A stretch of 64,000 bases of DNA from Rugalucina vietnamica (lineage: Eukaryota > Mollusca > Bivalvia > Lucinida > Lucinidae): positions 49,008,856-49,072,855 of the forward strand of contig OZ024874.1 in assembly GCA_964017185.1 (NCBI GenBank). Reading direction: 5' to 3'. Numbering within the stretch: the first letter of the stretch is position 1; each line of letters opens with the position of its first letter. Under the pieces are notes generated by a model, which was not told the origin of the DNA, did not search any database, and was given only the letters and a program-made list of their open reading frames with translations. Positions 34,382-45,145 of this stretch are shown here, piece by piece. Made by a program: the position numbers and the translations under genes.

Positions 34382-35319
34382 AGATTTTTTTTTTTTTTTT
34401 TTCACGAAAAAATGTGATGGAACTTTGTGGCAGACAGTGAACCTCTTACAGGGTAATCAGTCTTATTATTTACAGGGCTGCTATTCCCAGTTACATGTAC
34501 ACTGGCCTATATCTAATCTAAGGCATCCTAAAACATGCTTTCTTATTTATGTCATGGTCCATAAACACTAGTAGTATATCCCCCTCTATAACGCCAATGA
34601 TGTCACAAAATGGAGGCCAAGATGACCACCATCCAGAGAACAGTGACAGAGATGGAGACGGACCGGTGGCGCGCTCAGTTTCACCTGAGAGGTGATTAAC
34701 GCCAAGACCATGGGAAGAGAGGGTCACATCCTTAGGGGCATGGTCTCGTTCTAGACGGAATATTTCCATCGGTATTCTGTTAGACCTCTCCATACCGACG
34801 GAAATGACTTCTATTGAGTCTTTTGTCGAAAATGAAAAATCATCGAAGACTCCAAAGAAATTGAAAATTATGTTATGTTATATCTTTTCTGACTGATAGG
34901 ACTTAAGGTACATATATTCCAGATGAAAGATGACGCAGATTCATAAAATACTTCATGTTTTCTGTTGAAAATATCATATACGTCTATAAATAGATAAGGG
35001 GAGACAACTGTAAAATATGAGACAAAAAAGTAGAAAATTGATTGCTTTTTGCAAATTTATTGAAGTTCTGCAGGCTAACCAGATGTTTACTGCAAGATTT
35101 ATGCATTTTCTAACAAAACATAACAAAAATTCTAACAATTATCACCAAATAAAGCAGCTATAAGCTTCTTACGAAATCCATAATCTGTTCGACCATAGTT
35201 TAAAGGCAACCTATGCTAAGCTGTCACAGGACACGGGAGAGGAGCGAGGTCACGAAGTGTATCGGAGTGCAGGTTAGCCAGCTGATCTAGGTCTTGTTCG
35301 TCTGGGGGAAATTGTGGTT
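34382..35319. other. Unassigned intergenic DNA
   Basis: A GC-richer patch (34560-34800) yields a 91-codon - strand ORF with no recognisable domain. The 35150-35300 stretch is moderately GC-rich. No gene call is supported. Confidence 0.3.
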
Positions 35320-35590
35320 AGTTGACAGTGGCCAGTGTATGGTTAGTTTTATTTGTTTGCCTCTTTTTCAGTAGTAATCATCACCCTGTGTCCTTTGTTA
35401 TGTACTTTTGTGACAATATACACTGTACAATTCTCCTTTCTTTAATTAGTATCCTTAAGGTTCCGTATCAAAATTGTCCAACCTACGTTTCGTATACACC
35501 ATCTGGGTTTTTTTTTTTAGTCTTTCTCTATTGTACAATTTCCTTTTTCTTCTGTCCCTTCATATTTTCTGGGGGTTGGTCATGGTAATG
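35320..35590. repeat. Unclassified repeat, inverted copy at 38520-38775
   Basis: ACAGTGGCCAGTGTATGGTT, CGTATACACCATCTGGG and CTATTGTACAATTTCC recur inverted at 38520-38775 with about 75% identity by eye. The two copies enclose the HINE-like array at 36573-38075. Confidence 0.65.
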
Positions 35591-35689
35591 ATCATTGTCT
35601 TCGAGGGTTCTGTTACCATGGCTTTCACAGATTCGAAATTGATCAGTTGACTGTTGGAAAAATGAAGCATGAATAAATTACAGGTTCAG

Positions 35690-36000
35690 TCCTCCTCCTC
35701 CTCCACATTCCATCTCCTTATTCCAACTCCTACTCTTCATTCTTCTCACTCCCGAATCTTCCACCACAACATTTACACCACCACCACTATATTTACACCG
35801 CCACCACATTTGCACCACCACCACCACATATGCACCACCACCAACACATTTGCACCACCACCACCACCACATCTGTGCGATGACCTCCATCAAAGTCAGA
35901 AGCCTGAACAAATACACACAAACACACACGCACAAGTATGCACACACACAGACACGGTATGCACACACACACATGGTACTCACATATACATATATACATG
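35690..36000. repeat. (CCT)n, (CAC)n and (CA)n low-complexity tract
   Basis: TCC triplets, then CAC triplets interrupted by TTTA-C and CATATG, then ACACAC with ATATACAT. The His/Pro-rich (+) and Val/Trp/Gly-rich (-) ORFs are artefacts. Confidence 0.9.
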
Positions 36001-36572
36001 TGTACTACATATTTTTTTTAGTATGGAAATGCGGAAATAACTCGTATTCCATACATTTTTCTTATAAACAAATTTCACCCAAGTTGAAGCTTTATTTCTT
36101 AAACCTATTCCTATGTATGCATGCCCATGTTTTTGGTTATTATGACTTTTTTGATGGCATCATGATAGTGACTGTACGGGTTTACACCAACAAAATTCTT
36201 TGCAGCAAATATTCACGGTTAGAAAACCATGATAGGTTTTTGAACCATGATAGGTTTTTGTCTTTATTCATAGGGACTTGACCATGATGACACAAGTGTC
36301 GTGCTAACATACGAGCATGTACATGTATATGCATGTTTCTAGTTAAAAATTGTCAAAATTTGACGGCGACCCCCTAAGTTGGTCCTCGAGTCTTACGAGA
36401 AGTACCAAAGTCTGACTGCTATGGCACGACCTGTGAAAAAATCTGCTAAGATGACACCTGGTCAACGTGTTACCCTGAAGCCACCTAATCCATCTAAAAG
36501 TCATAAGAATCATTATTAAAGACTGTCCCTTAAAACAAGATGGGTAGCAGAGAAATGAATGATTATAAACTA

Positions 36573-38075
36573 CAACCAGAGGACCAATGGTCCTGTAAAC
36601 GCTCACCTGAGATCAGCTGCATATACCAATAAACATGTTTGAATATTATGGTATTTAACTCCAGTGCAGGGGCAGATAAGCCCTTGGGCCATTTTCTTTT
36701 TTCAGAATCTTCAATATTCTGTCCATTTGCCAATTTCCTGTTGGCTTTTTCCTTCAAATGACATTTTAACAGTTTTCCCAATTCAGATGCACAGGCAACC
36801 CATGTTGACCTTGCCATAAACTTGGTCAAGGTCATCACAGGGTCATGATTTATATATACATTGGAGTACTTTATCCATCGATGCCTCACGCCAAGTTTCC
36901 TTGAAATCAGTCTATTGGTTTCAGAGAAGATGATTTTTGATGGGTTTTTACCATATATGGGCATGGCGGCCATCTTGGTCATGTGACCTAGATTATTTAT
37001 ATACACATTGATTCCCCTATTCTATAGATGCTTCACTTAAAATTTGGCTTTGTTTGGCCAAGCGGTTTCAGAGGAGAAGACGTTTGAATATTATGGAAAT
37101 ATACATGTATATTGCCCCGGGGTGGGGGCACATGAGCCCCTGGGGTCCAATTTTTTTCAGAATCATTAATATCCAGTCCTACTGCCCATTTCCTGCAAGA
37201 CTTTCACTTTAAATGACATTTTAAAAGTTTTCCCCATTCAAATGCATTGGTGACCTATGTTGACCTTCCCGTAAAATAGGTCAAGGTCATCACAGGGTCA
37301 TGATTTATATACACATTGTAGTGCTTGAGCCATCGATGCTTCGTGCCAAGTTTCGTTGAAATCGGTCAACCGGTTCTGGAGAAGAAGATTTTTGAATGGT
37401 TTTTACCATATATGGGCATGGCGGCCATCTTGGTCATGTGACCTGGATTTGTATATACATATTTGTTACCCCTTCCTATTGATGCTTCACATAAAATTTC
37501 GCTTTGATTGGCCAAGCGGTTTCAGAGGAGAAGATGTTTGAATATTATGGAGATATACATGTATATTGCCCCGGGGTGGGGGCGGATGAGCCCCTGGTGC
37601 CCAATTTTTTTCAGAATCATTAATATTCAGTCCTACTGCTCATTTTCTGCAAGATTTTTCCTTTAAATGACAATTTAACAATTTTTCCCATTCAAATGCA
37701 TTCGCGACCTATGTTGACCTTGCCGTAAAATAGGTCAAGGTCATCATAGGGTCATGATTTATATACACATTGTAGTGCTTGAGCCATTAATGCTTCATGC
37801 CAAGTTTGGTTGAAATCGGTCCAGTGGTTCCGGAGAAGAAGATTTTTGAAGGGTTTTTACCATATATGGGCATGGCGGCCATCTTGGTCATGTGACCTGG
37901 ATTATTTATATACACATTGGTTCCCCCTTCCCATACATGCTTCATGTAAAATTTGGCTTTGATTGGCCAAGCGGTTTCAGAGGAGAAGATCTTTGAAAAT
38001 GGTGGACGACGGACGGACGACGGAGCATGGGTATACTATAAGCTCACCTTGTGAGCCCGACGGCTCAGGTGAGCT
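36573..38075 (-). repeat. Pearl/HINE-like array, CTCACCTGAGCC family, opposite orientation
   Basis: Inverse of 24241-26222: begins CCAGAGGACCAATGGTCC and has about three 450-bp units with GGTCATGTGACC and CCAAGCGGTTTCAGAGGAGA. It ends (GGACGACG), ATAAGCTCACCTTGTGAGC and CGGCTCAGGTGAGCTA. Confidence 0.8.
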
Positions 38076-38114
38076 AAAAATGGATCATGGTGGTGTCCGA
38101 TCCTGACAAGTGGT

Positions 38115-38339
38115 ACCAGCATTTCTTTGACTTATGGCTACGTTCGCTATATTGTTGGAAGCGGAGCTAAATACAGGAAGTTGAAAGAGATGGACGAGCA
38201 AAAACTGGTGGTGAATCTAGTGTCAAGTGGTGAACAACCAATGGACATAACCAAGTCAGAACTGAAAAAAGAAAAAGAGCACAAAGACCTTTGTAAACAC
38301 ATCTACAAATACATCCCAGCTGATCATTACCTGTCCTAA
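38115..38339 (+). CDS. Unidentified exon-like ORF
   Basis: After a possible acceptor (TACCAG at 38108-38113) an open frame runs ISLTYGYVRYIVGSGAKYRK to DHYLS and TAA at 38337-38339. It is charged (LKKEKEHKDLCKHIYKYIP) and has protein-like composition. It sits between the end of a HINE-like array and an inverted repeat, so it may be a transposon-borne exon rather than a host gene. No domain recognised. Confidence 0.35.
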   Translation, partial: TSISLTYGYVRYIVGSGAKYRKLKEMDEQKLVVNLVSSGEQPMDITKSELKKEKEHKDLCKHIYKYIPADHYLS

Positions 38340-38519
38340 GATTACCTGAATGACTCCGCCTTGACTTCTACGACCCTATTATCTCCAAGCCACCATCCAC
38401 CATACGTTTTCAATGGGAATCCTTTGCGACAACTGGAGTAGAACAACACCATGCCGTAGGACATGATGCTACACTTTCTGTGGTCTAGGGCATTACTAAC
38501 CTCTCGGTGAAACCGATCC

Positions 38520-38775
38520 GTAACCAACCCAAAAACTATGTAGGGACAAGAGAAAAAAGGAACTGTACAATAGAGAAGAACAAAAAACTACCAAATGGTG
38601 TATACAAAACGTTGAGGATTGGATAATTTCAATACGGAAGCCTACGGATACTATTCAAATAAAGGGGAGATGTATAATGTCACAAAAAATGCAAAACACG
38701 AGACCCAGGGTGGTGATTACCACTGAAAAGGAGGCGGACAAATAAAACCAACCAAACAGTGGCCATTGTCAACTT
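38520..38775. repeat. Unclassified repeat, inverted copy of 35320-35590
   Basis: Carries the inverse of the 35320-35590 sequence (TGTATACAAAACGTTGAGG, GGTGGTGATTACCACTGAAA, AACAGTGGCCATTGTCAAC). Confidence 0.65.
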
Positions 38776-38929
38776 ACCACCTCGACCTGTAGACAATGCC
38801 CCGCCCCGAAAAACAACACTATACCCCTCATGACGTCACTGTTCTGCCAATGGCTGCCATCTTGGCCATCATGTTGTGACGTTTTTGAGGCTAAAGTGGC
38901 CCCAATACTACTAACACTAACACAGCCTT

Positions 38930-39143
38930 TGCAGAATAAAACCAACAATTTGGGTTTCTGACCAGGTCTGACACAAACCAGCCTGTACATTCACAGAAAC
39001 AGGCTAGAAGCTTGAGACTTTGGATTTAAGAAGAAAAGGGATTATACTGTATGTGTAGCAAAAACAAAGGTGCTTATCAGCTTCTGGTCTGTGTTTTTGT
39101 TTTCGCATAATGAAAATCATTGGTTTTCATATGCAGTGGCTCA
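38930..39143. mobile_element. MITE family 1 copy abutting the phytochelatin synthase stop
   Basis: AAAACCAACAATTTGGG at the left and ATCATTGGTTTTCATATGC...GGCTCA at the right are inverse; the inner hairpin is eroded. It ends 4 nt before the - strand TAG/TGA region at 39148, so the gene's 3' UTR must run into it. Confidence 0.75.
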
Positions 39144-39147
39144 ACAA

Positions 39148-42100
39148 TTATTCTGAACAATGACCATCATCTTGACATAGTTTCATTAACAGTGATATTT
39201 GTTTTCTTAATGTAGAGCACTCCCCTTGAAGCACTGAGTTATTTTGTTTCAAAATCACTTCTTGTGCAAGAGACTTTAGCCTAGAATTATCCCCCTTTGA
39301 ATATGGCCAGGAGAGTAGAAAAATTGACAGAAAATGTGAATGTGTTAATCTTTTGGCAAGATTGCATGCCTCCTGTTGAGAATTAGCTTTGCATAGTTTG
39401 ACTGATGTTGAGCATAGGCCATCAGAAACAAAACCTAGTCTGTTCAAGACTTGCTGAGATGCAGGAGATTGTGAATAAAGTTTTGCTAGAATTTCACTGA
39501 TCACATTATACAATGACAGGGATTCTAGCTCATTCAGCAGCACCTGGAGAACACATGCATGTTCCTTTGACTGGTCCTGAACACACTTCAGGTCAACGTT
39601 AGTTGTTAGGATGCATTCACCAGGGGAGATAGTTTCAGCAATTTGTAAAAGGTACATGATGCACTTTTCTATCTCAGTCACAAACTCTTGCCATAAATCT
39701 CTGCTAAATGCCTTTGGCTGTGTGGTTTCTGCAGAAATATTTGATTCACATCCTTTGCTACAGCATGCCTTTACTTTCTTTGGAGCAGCAGCACTCTCAC
39801 AGCTCTGTGATGTCACTTCCTCTGATGTCATTTCCTGTACAACTGTTTCATGTGTTGCACTCTGGGAAAGCCAATTCCTCCAAAGGGAGATAAATGTCGA
39901 GAACCCTCCACTAGCATGCCTAGAGAGTGACACACTAAAAACAGGGAAGATCCTGAATAACACCAGGCTGGTTGGGGCATCTAACCTAGACATCACCATA
40001 TAGCCTCTTGATTTTCCTGCAAACATTCACTGTAAAATTAGGTATTGGTACACATCACAGATATTGGTTGTATACATGTGCAATCATTGGTTAAGCATGC
40101 ATTAGAACTTTAGCAGAGAAGTCTGCATGAAAGAGCTGAGGAAGTGCACACAGTAAACTAACCTTATGAGCATAATGGCATTATTTTCTACCCACAGATT
40201 TGCTGTTGCGAACTGGCTTATTTGATATATGACTTGCTCCCTTGCATCAAAAATATATATGATATTGTTTATGTACAGTATAACCAATAAATGTGCATCA
40301 AAGGATAAGACAGATTTTTTTCAAAGGATAAGACAGATTTTTTTCTAACTGACTCACCTGTAGATTTGTCTAGTGCCAGCATGGCATCCCAGATTAGCCT
40401 CAGTGACACCCAGTGGGGAGGGTATTTAAATCTAGCTGTGTCCAGTATAAGTACAAGGTCCCGCTCAGGGTGGTATCCTCCCACTGGAGAGAAATGTCCA
40501 TCTCCTGTCTGCCCCAGGACCTTCCTTGAATAGCTGAGTACCAGAACTTTGTCTTCTTTCTGGGTCATCTCAAGAACAAGGGACCTGTAAATGGAAACAT
40601 AACGCAAAGTTATTAGAATATTTGTTTTCACCTTTTTGCAATAAAGCACTAACATGTGGGTGATTTTTGCTGCTGTTCGATCCCACCTTATGAGAATGAC
40701 ACAAGCCAGTCTGTAATGCAGTACATCCTCCATACAACCTGAAAATATTAGAAGGAAGGTCAACTTCATTATTAACGCCATCTTAGGGGTCCATAGACAC
40801 AGACTGTGCTTTAAGTGAAACCGTGAGATTTCTTACTATAGACATAGCGAAATAATCAGTTTAGGAGCCATGACAGGGCTGTGTTATACTGAAACAGCAT
40901 GATAGTGAGGTGCTTAATAACAAGGTTGAAATGTACAAAAAATCCTCTCAATGTAATGCTGAAAATCCACAAAATGGGAAGTGTTGTCAACAAAACAATC
41001 AGATATGATGCTAATAAGTATGAAGATATTTTTTAAGCTATACAATTCAGAACTGTACATGACTAAAGATTAAAGATTCGTTTAAAATTTATCAAACTAG
41101 TAAACAAATCAGACTCTCTCTGTCAGACAATCAGAGCTCTTAGTAATTTCCCAAACTTAAAAGCACACATAAATCGTAATACCTAAATGTGTTTAAAGCC
41201 TCCTCACTATTATCATTATCTGTCATCTGATGAGCCTGAACATCCAGACCATTACAGCAGGCTAAACATATCATCTGGTTAAAGTTGATGCCTTCCTCTT
41301 TTATCATCTACAAAAATATTATATCAAAATGAATTTAATTGTTTGTGAAGTAAAAAATCCAACAAATCACTCTGACTTATGTACAAATTGTTCACACTTT
41401 CTCTGAATCAACAATATTTACAGCTCATCTACTACATACATTTGGAAAAGTTCAGGAGAACTTGATTTTCACTAATATTCTCAAACTTGTTTATTTGAGA
41501 ATTCTAGATTCTTTCTATAAGATTTTTAGACTGTGCATCTACTATCTCGCAACTTTATAAACTTGCTAAACATGTAGTTCGGAAATAGAAAATTCATGCA
41601 ATAAAAGGCACACAAAATCTTGCTAATTTACACTATTTCTTCCAGCACAGGTGGGTTATCACCTTCGTAGGTTCACACATACCTGTAGAGGAACACAGCA
41701 GTCTAACATATTCTCATGAAACCACCTCCAGGGTCCCTTCCACACCCTGCCGGGGTCCACACTGAGGGAGTTCAGTACCATCACCAGGGTTGTGAGGCCA
41801 CAGAATGCTGGTTCATCCTGGGTTCTGAACTGCTCTGCTAACTTGAAGTAGCATCCCATGTACCCCTGGATGAGAGATTCCGAGAACAGTTTCTTGCCTT
41901 GAAAAAAAGAAGAGCAAAAGCACAAGATGACTCTGAGTTACATAATCACTTCGCAATGGCTGGCACGGAGAAGGCTAAAATGACTTTAATACTTCTAATT
42001 TGGAATAGAAAACAGACGTGATCAGCTACTTTTTTTTTTTTCTTAAATTTCTTCTATAGTTCTATTAACTTATTCTGACACAAATTATTATATATTGAAG

Positions 42101-43617
42101 CTCATCATTATACTAGTTCACTTACAATTTACTGATTCTAGGCTCAAAGTATAGCAGAAGCAAACTTTTTAAATTTAAAATTGCATGTCTCTTCAGCAAA
42201 CCTTGGTCAAAAAATACCATATATAGGTTTCTGAGGTAATGTCGCTTAAGAGACTTATTTTAACATGGTGCATATTGTGTGCAAACATTTCTAGGCCGGT
42301 AAGTTTTGACTTTATTGTGCGATTTTTGGGGTACAAAAGGGTGAAATTCACAATTTTAAAACAGGTCTTCCTATCTTAGCTCAATTTTGCCAGAAGTCCC
42401 AACAATTTTGCTGGGAAGATCTGATTTCAATCAACTTATTCACTATGCACAGTCTAAAAAGTACCATGCACATGGTTTACAGATGAGTGGGGTAGCGAAA
42501 AATAACTCTTGAATTCAAGTTAATATTGTCTTATTTTGTAATACTTTCAAATTTTAGAAATAACCAAAACGAGTTAGAGGAAGAAAAGTTAACTCTTACA
42601 ACCAATTTTAAAGTTTTTATAACTTATTTCTTTATAACCTGTTTAGGTTTTGTCCCTGACTGATAGAGTTTGTTAATTTACTGAATGAAATTCTGAATAT
42701 TTTATTGATGTTAAAGTCATCATCATGAGAAAATAGTTGTTTTGCCTTCACAAAAGAGAGACAGATCAGCTGTGCAGTAATCTGAGCCAGGCCTGTGGAA
42801 ATAGCATGCCCGACTTGTCCGACCTGGTACTAGAAAGCACAGGACAAGTGGAATTTTAAAATAATAACTTTGTTTTCAGTGTAACATTCAAAGTTTCTGA
42901 CATGTTTTCTTAACATTTCGGTGTTTGAAGGCAAGCATAAGCACATATTAATTAAAATTATTATAGCATGATGCAACATTTTCAGAATGTCTATTTGATT
43001 TTGACAAAATAATGTTTAATTGTCGCCTTTTCGGACCAGTATAATTTTGATGGGACAAGTGAATTTGTCTAATTTACTTGTCCCTGGACAAGTGAATTTT
43101 TGCAATATTTCCACAGCCATGTCTGAGCCTTTGTTTTTTGCCACTCTCAAAATTTCTTAAATCTGAAATTTCAACTTTCTAACCTTATTGTTTGACTGTA
43201 GATCCCAGTTTATGAATATGTCAGACCTGGTCTGAAATCATGAAGACCTGGGCGGAGTTGTTCAAAATTAACAACATTGTTAGTTAACTTGATGATTTGT
43301 TAAAATTTCAAACATGAATAATACAAATACGCTGTTATATTTTGTTGAAAAATGTGAGAATCCTTTGCAATGCAAAGGATTCTCACATTTTATCAACAAA
43401 AATTAACAGTGTATTTGCTTATGTAGTAGGCATTAACTTAACAAGTTGAGGCATTAACGATGATGTTAAGCTAACTAAGTTTTGAACAACTCGCCCCTGT
43501 TTTCTCGTGATATGGTATGTTTGTCTACTAGTACCTTCCTGGCTGCTGAAGGCAATACATTCTTTGGGTAGCTCTCTCCTGTAAAACTGCTTCACCTGAC
43601 TCTCTGGCCTCTCACCC
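39148..43617 (-). CDS. PCS: Phytochelatin synthase (glutathione gamma-glutamylcysteinyltransferase), 5' exon missing
   Basis: Makes metal-binding (gamma-Glu-Cys)n-Gly from glutathione; cytosolic Cys-protease-fold transpeptidase. Exons in transcript order: 43617-43535, 41897-41683, 41307-41183, 40584-40358, 40016-39148; phases agree and borders are GT-AG, giving 505 codons. Diagnostic strings: KQFYRRELP and [69 protein letters not shown]. The triad, numbered from the first visible codon, is Cys60, His171, Asp189, spaced like Arabidopsis Cys56/His162/Asp180. The C-terminal half is variable and Cys-rich ([11 protein letters not shown]), as expected for metal sensing. The first visible exon lacks an ATG and starts mid-codon, so one or more 5' exons lie above 43617 and were not found. 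Confidence 0.93.
42000..42734. other. Intronic DNA of phytochelatin synthase
   Basis: Within the 1.6-kb intron 41898-43534. AT-rich; no repeat family recognised before the MITE at 42735. Confidence 0.4.
42735..43190. mobile_element. MITE family 1 copy interrupted by another element
   Basis: GCCTTCACAAAAGAG, GACAGATCAGCTGTGCAGTA and, after the insertion, GCCTTTGTTTTTTGCC and AAATCTGAAATTTCAA match the inverse of the family core at 29580-29715. The hAT-like element 42787-43125 splits it. Confidence 0.65.
42787..43125. mobile_element. hAT-like MITE with 8-bp target duplication
   Basis: TCTGAGCC precedes and follows the element. The ends AGGCCTGTGGAAATAGC and, inverted, CATGGCTGTGGAAATA match, with ACTTGTCC nearby on both sides. 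The terminal sequence and 8-bp duplication suit the hAT superfamily. No coding capacity. Confidence 0.72.
43250..43497. mobile_element. Palindromic MITE in the phytochelatin synthase intron
   Basis: Outer ends GGGCGGAGTTGTTCAAAA and TTTTGAACAACTCGCCC are inverse. The centre GAATCCTTTGCA/TGCAAAGGATTC extends to arms of about 40 bp (AAATACGCTGTTA...TAACAGTGTATTT). The right end lies 38 nt from the exon at 43535. Confidence 0.78.
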
Positions 43618-43693
43618 CTGGAACAGACAATGAATTGACTATTACAAAGTCATGCCTAATCAATCAATGAATAGTGACTTTTTTTTTGGTATG

Positions 43694-43905
43694 TCGTAAA
43701 AATAAAATTTTCATAATGAAAAATGTAACTATTTTTAGTATTGTTGCTCAAAACAATGATTGTGAGTACATGTTTGAATCCCCTCAGAGAGGCAGTTTTT
43801 CTGAGTACCGACAACCTATTTTTTGAGAGCAAAAATAAGAAGAAAAAAAATGCTAGTCGGACTCCATCTTATTTGAATAGAATTGGGGTATAAGGACTAT
43901 GCATT
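43694..43905. repeat. MITE family 2, eroded copy
   Basis: TTTTCATAATGAAAAATGT, AAACAATGATTGTGAGTACA and AATTGGGGTATAAGGAC keep the family order. Confidence 0.55.
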
Positions 43906-43974
43906 ACATGGATACATGTATGTTATTCTAATGCCAAGAAATGCCATGTTAAAGAAGTGGAAAACTTGAAGGGT

Positions 43975-44160
43975 TTGCAACTAGGCCTAACATGCAGCAG
44001 ACATTCAGACTGTGAAGCAGAAAAGTGCAGTAGTAAAGTCTAAGACCATGGGTTGAGAGACCCTGGTTCAAACCTCAGCCTGGTCACTGTTTATTGGGAA
44101 CTTGAGAATGTCTCATTTCCCCAGCTCCTTGAGTAAGGAACAGAAATTCATTATCATCAT
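43975..44160 (+). repeat. tRNA-derived SINE fragment
   Basis: GTGCAGTAGTAAAGTCTAAG resembles an A box and CCTGGTTCAAACCTCAG a B box, 40 nt apart. A tail with GAATGTCTCATTTCCCC follows. Confidence 0.55.
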
Positions 44161-44339
44161 CCCATCATTTTCAGTACCTGCCTGCCTCAGTACTTGAGTA
44201 TTCTTGCAATATGTTGGAGAGTGTCCACACACCATGAATAGAAGAGGTATATGTTCACTCGCTAAAATGATTTAAAACTGTTAAAAACAAGGTGTGGCAT
44301 TAAGGAGGTGTGGTAGGCCAGCTGGTTTTTGAAGTCTGG

Positions 44340-45113
44340 CTCACAGTGGTCTTAGTGAGTTGGTTCCACAGAACAATGTGTTCTTTAGAAGAAGCTCTGT
44401 TGGTATGAGTTGGTTGATGTGCAGATCTGGTGGATGTGAGGGTTGTGGCCTTTTGTCATGCTATTTGTTACAATCAGGAAAGTCTCAGCTGATATCCGGT
44501 ATATTGACTAGTTCATGTATAAAACAGTACATCATGCTGAATCTGGCTAGGTCTCTTTGCTTCTGTAGTCATGGTAGTTTGACCCAGTCTAAGATTGTTA
44601 GTATCTCTGTGGTGCCGCAGTAGTCATTTTTGAAAAAATCCTGCTCATACATGTGATCAGTTTAAAGGAGGAATAAGGGAGATTTTTTTAATTTTGAAAA
44701 ATGTATACAATAAATAGGAAAACTTTCCGATTCATACCAGGGAGATTTCGAATTTTTGTTAAAAATAGTACATTTTTTAACAGTTGTAAGGCTCATTTTG
44801 TGAGGTCTCCCTGATGATGAAGGAGGTATCACAGTGGAGCGTACTGGTGCTGGGGTAGAGTGTCGGACTCCAGTCCCAGAGGTCCTGGGTTTGATCCTCA
44901 TTCCACAGCTCCAGGGGTAATGGTCAGAAATTGATGACTCAGTACACAGTAAAAAATAAGTATGCTTGCTGCCCTTCTCTGGACCTTCTCGATCTTTCTG
45001 ATGTCTGCGTTGTTGAATGGTGTCCAGATTGTGCAGGCATATTCCAATATAGGTCAGACAAAGGTCTTGTAGGCAGTCTCATTTGCAGCTTGTGGTGCAG
45101 ACCTGAAGCTTTT
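44340..45113 (-). pseudogene. LINE reverse-transcriptase C-terminus, interrupted by a SINE
   Basis: The - strand from 45110 reads SFRSAPQAANETAYKTFV, then a stop, then PILEYACTIWTPFNNADI and RKIEKVQRRAAS. After the SINE it continues EILTILDWVKLP, QKQRDLARFSMMYCFIH and LIPTELLLKNTLFC. This is the standard C-terminal order of a Jockey/CR1-type LINE. In-frame stops show it is dead. Confidence 0.8.
44645..44940 (+). mobile_element. SINE inserted in the LINE remnant
   Basis: GGTGCTGGGGTAGAGTGTCG (A box-like) and GTCCTGGGTTTGATCCTC (B box-like) lie in an interval that interrupts the LINE frame between RRAAS and EILTILDW. Confidence 0.65.
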
Positions 45114-45114
45114 A

Positions 45115-45145
45115 GCTCACCTGAGCCAAAGGCTCACAGGTTAGT
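45115..45145 (+). repeat. CTCACCTGAGCC-family head, cut by element E
   Basis: AGCTCACCTGAGCC and GGCTCACAGGTTAGT form the family hairpin. The sequence resumes after element E at 47342 (AGGTTAGTTTATAGGGTATG, CCAGTGTCCGTC), matching the order at 24241-24300. Confidence 0.75.

Noticed and set aside
34518..34793. 91-codon - strand ORF
   Set aside because: No domain, no convincing splice sites, and a mixed composition; not enough to call a gene.
35669..36040. His/Pro-rich + strand and Val/Trp/Gly-rich - strand ORFs
   Set aside because: Artefacts of (CAC)n and (CA)n low complexity.
36563..37006. 147-codon - strand ORF (MYINNLGHMTKMAAMPIYG start)
   Set aside because: Falls inside the CTCACCTGAG array; the same peptide appears in other units (24878), so it is repeat-derived.
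39611..40003. 130-codon + strand ORF
   Set aside because: Antisense shadow of phytochelatin synthase exon 40016-39148.
40269..40781. 170-codon - strand ORF as a single exon
   Set aside because: Only 40358-40584 is coding (phytochelatin synthase exon between CAG acceptor and GTGAG donor); the ends are intron read-through.
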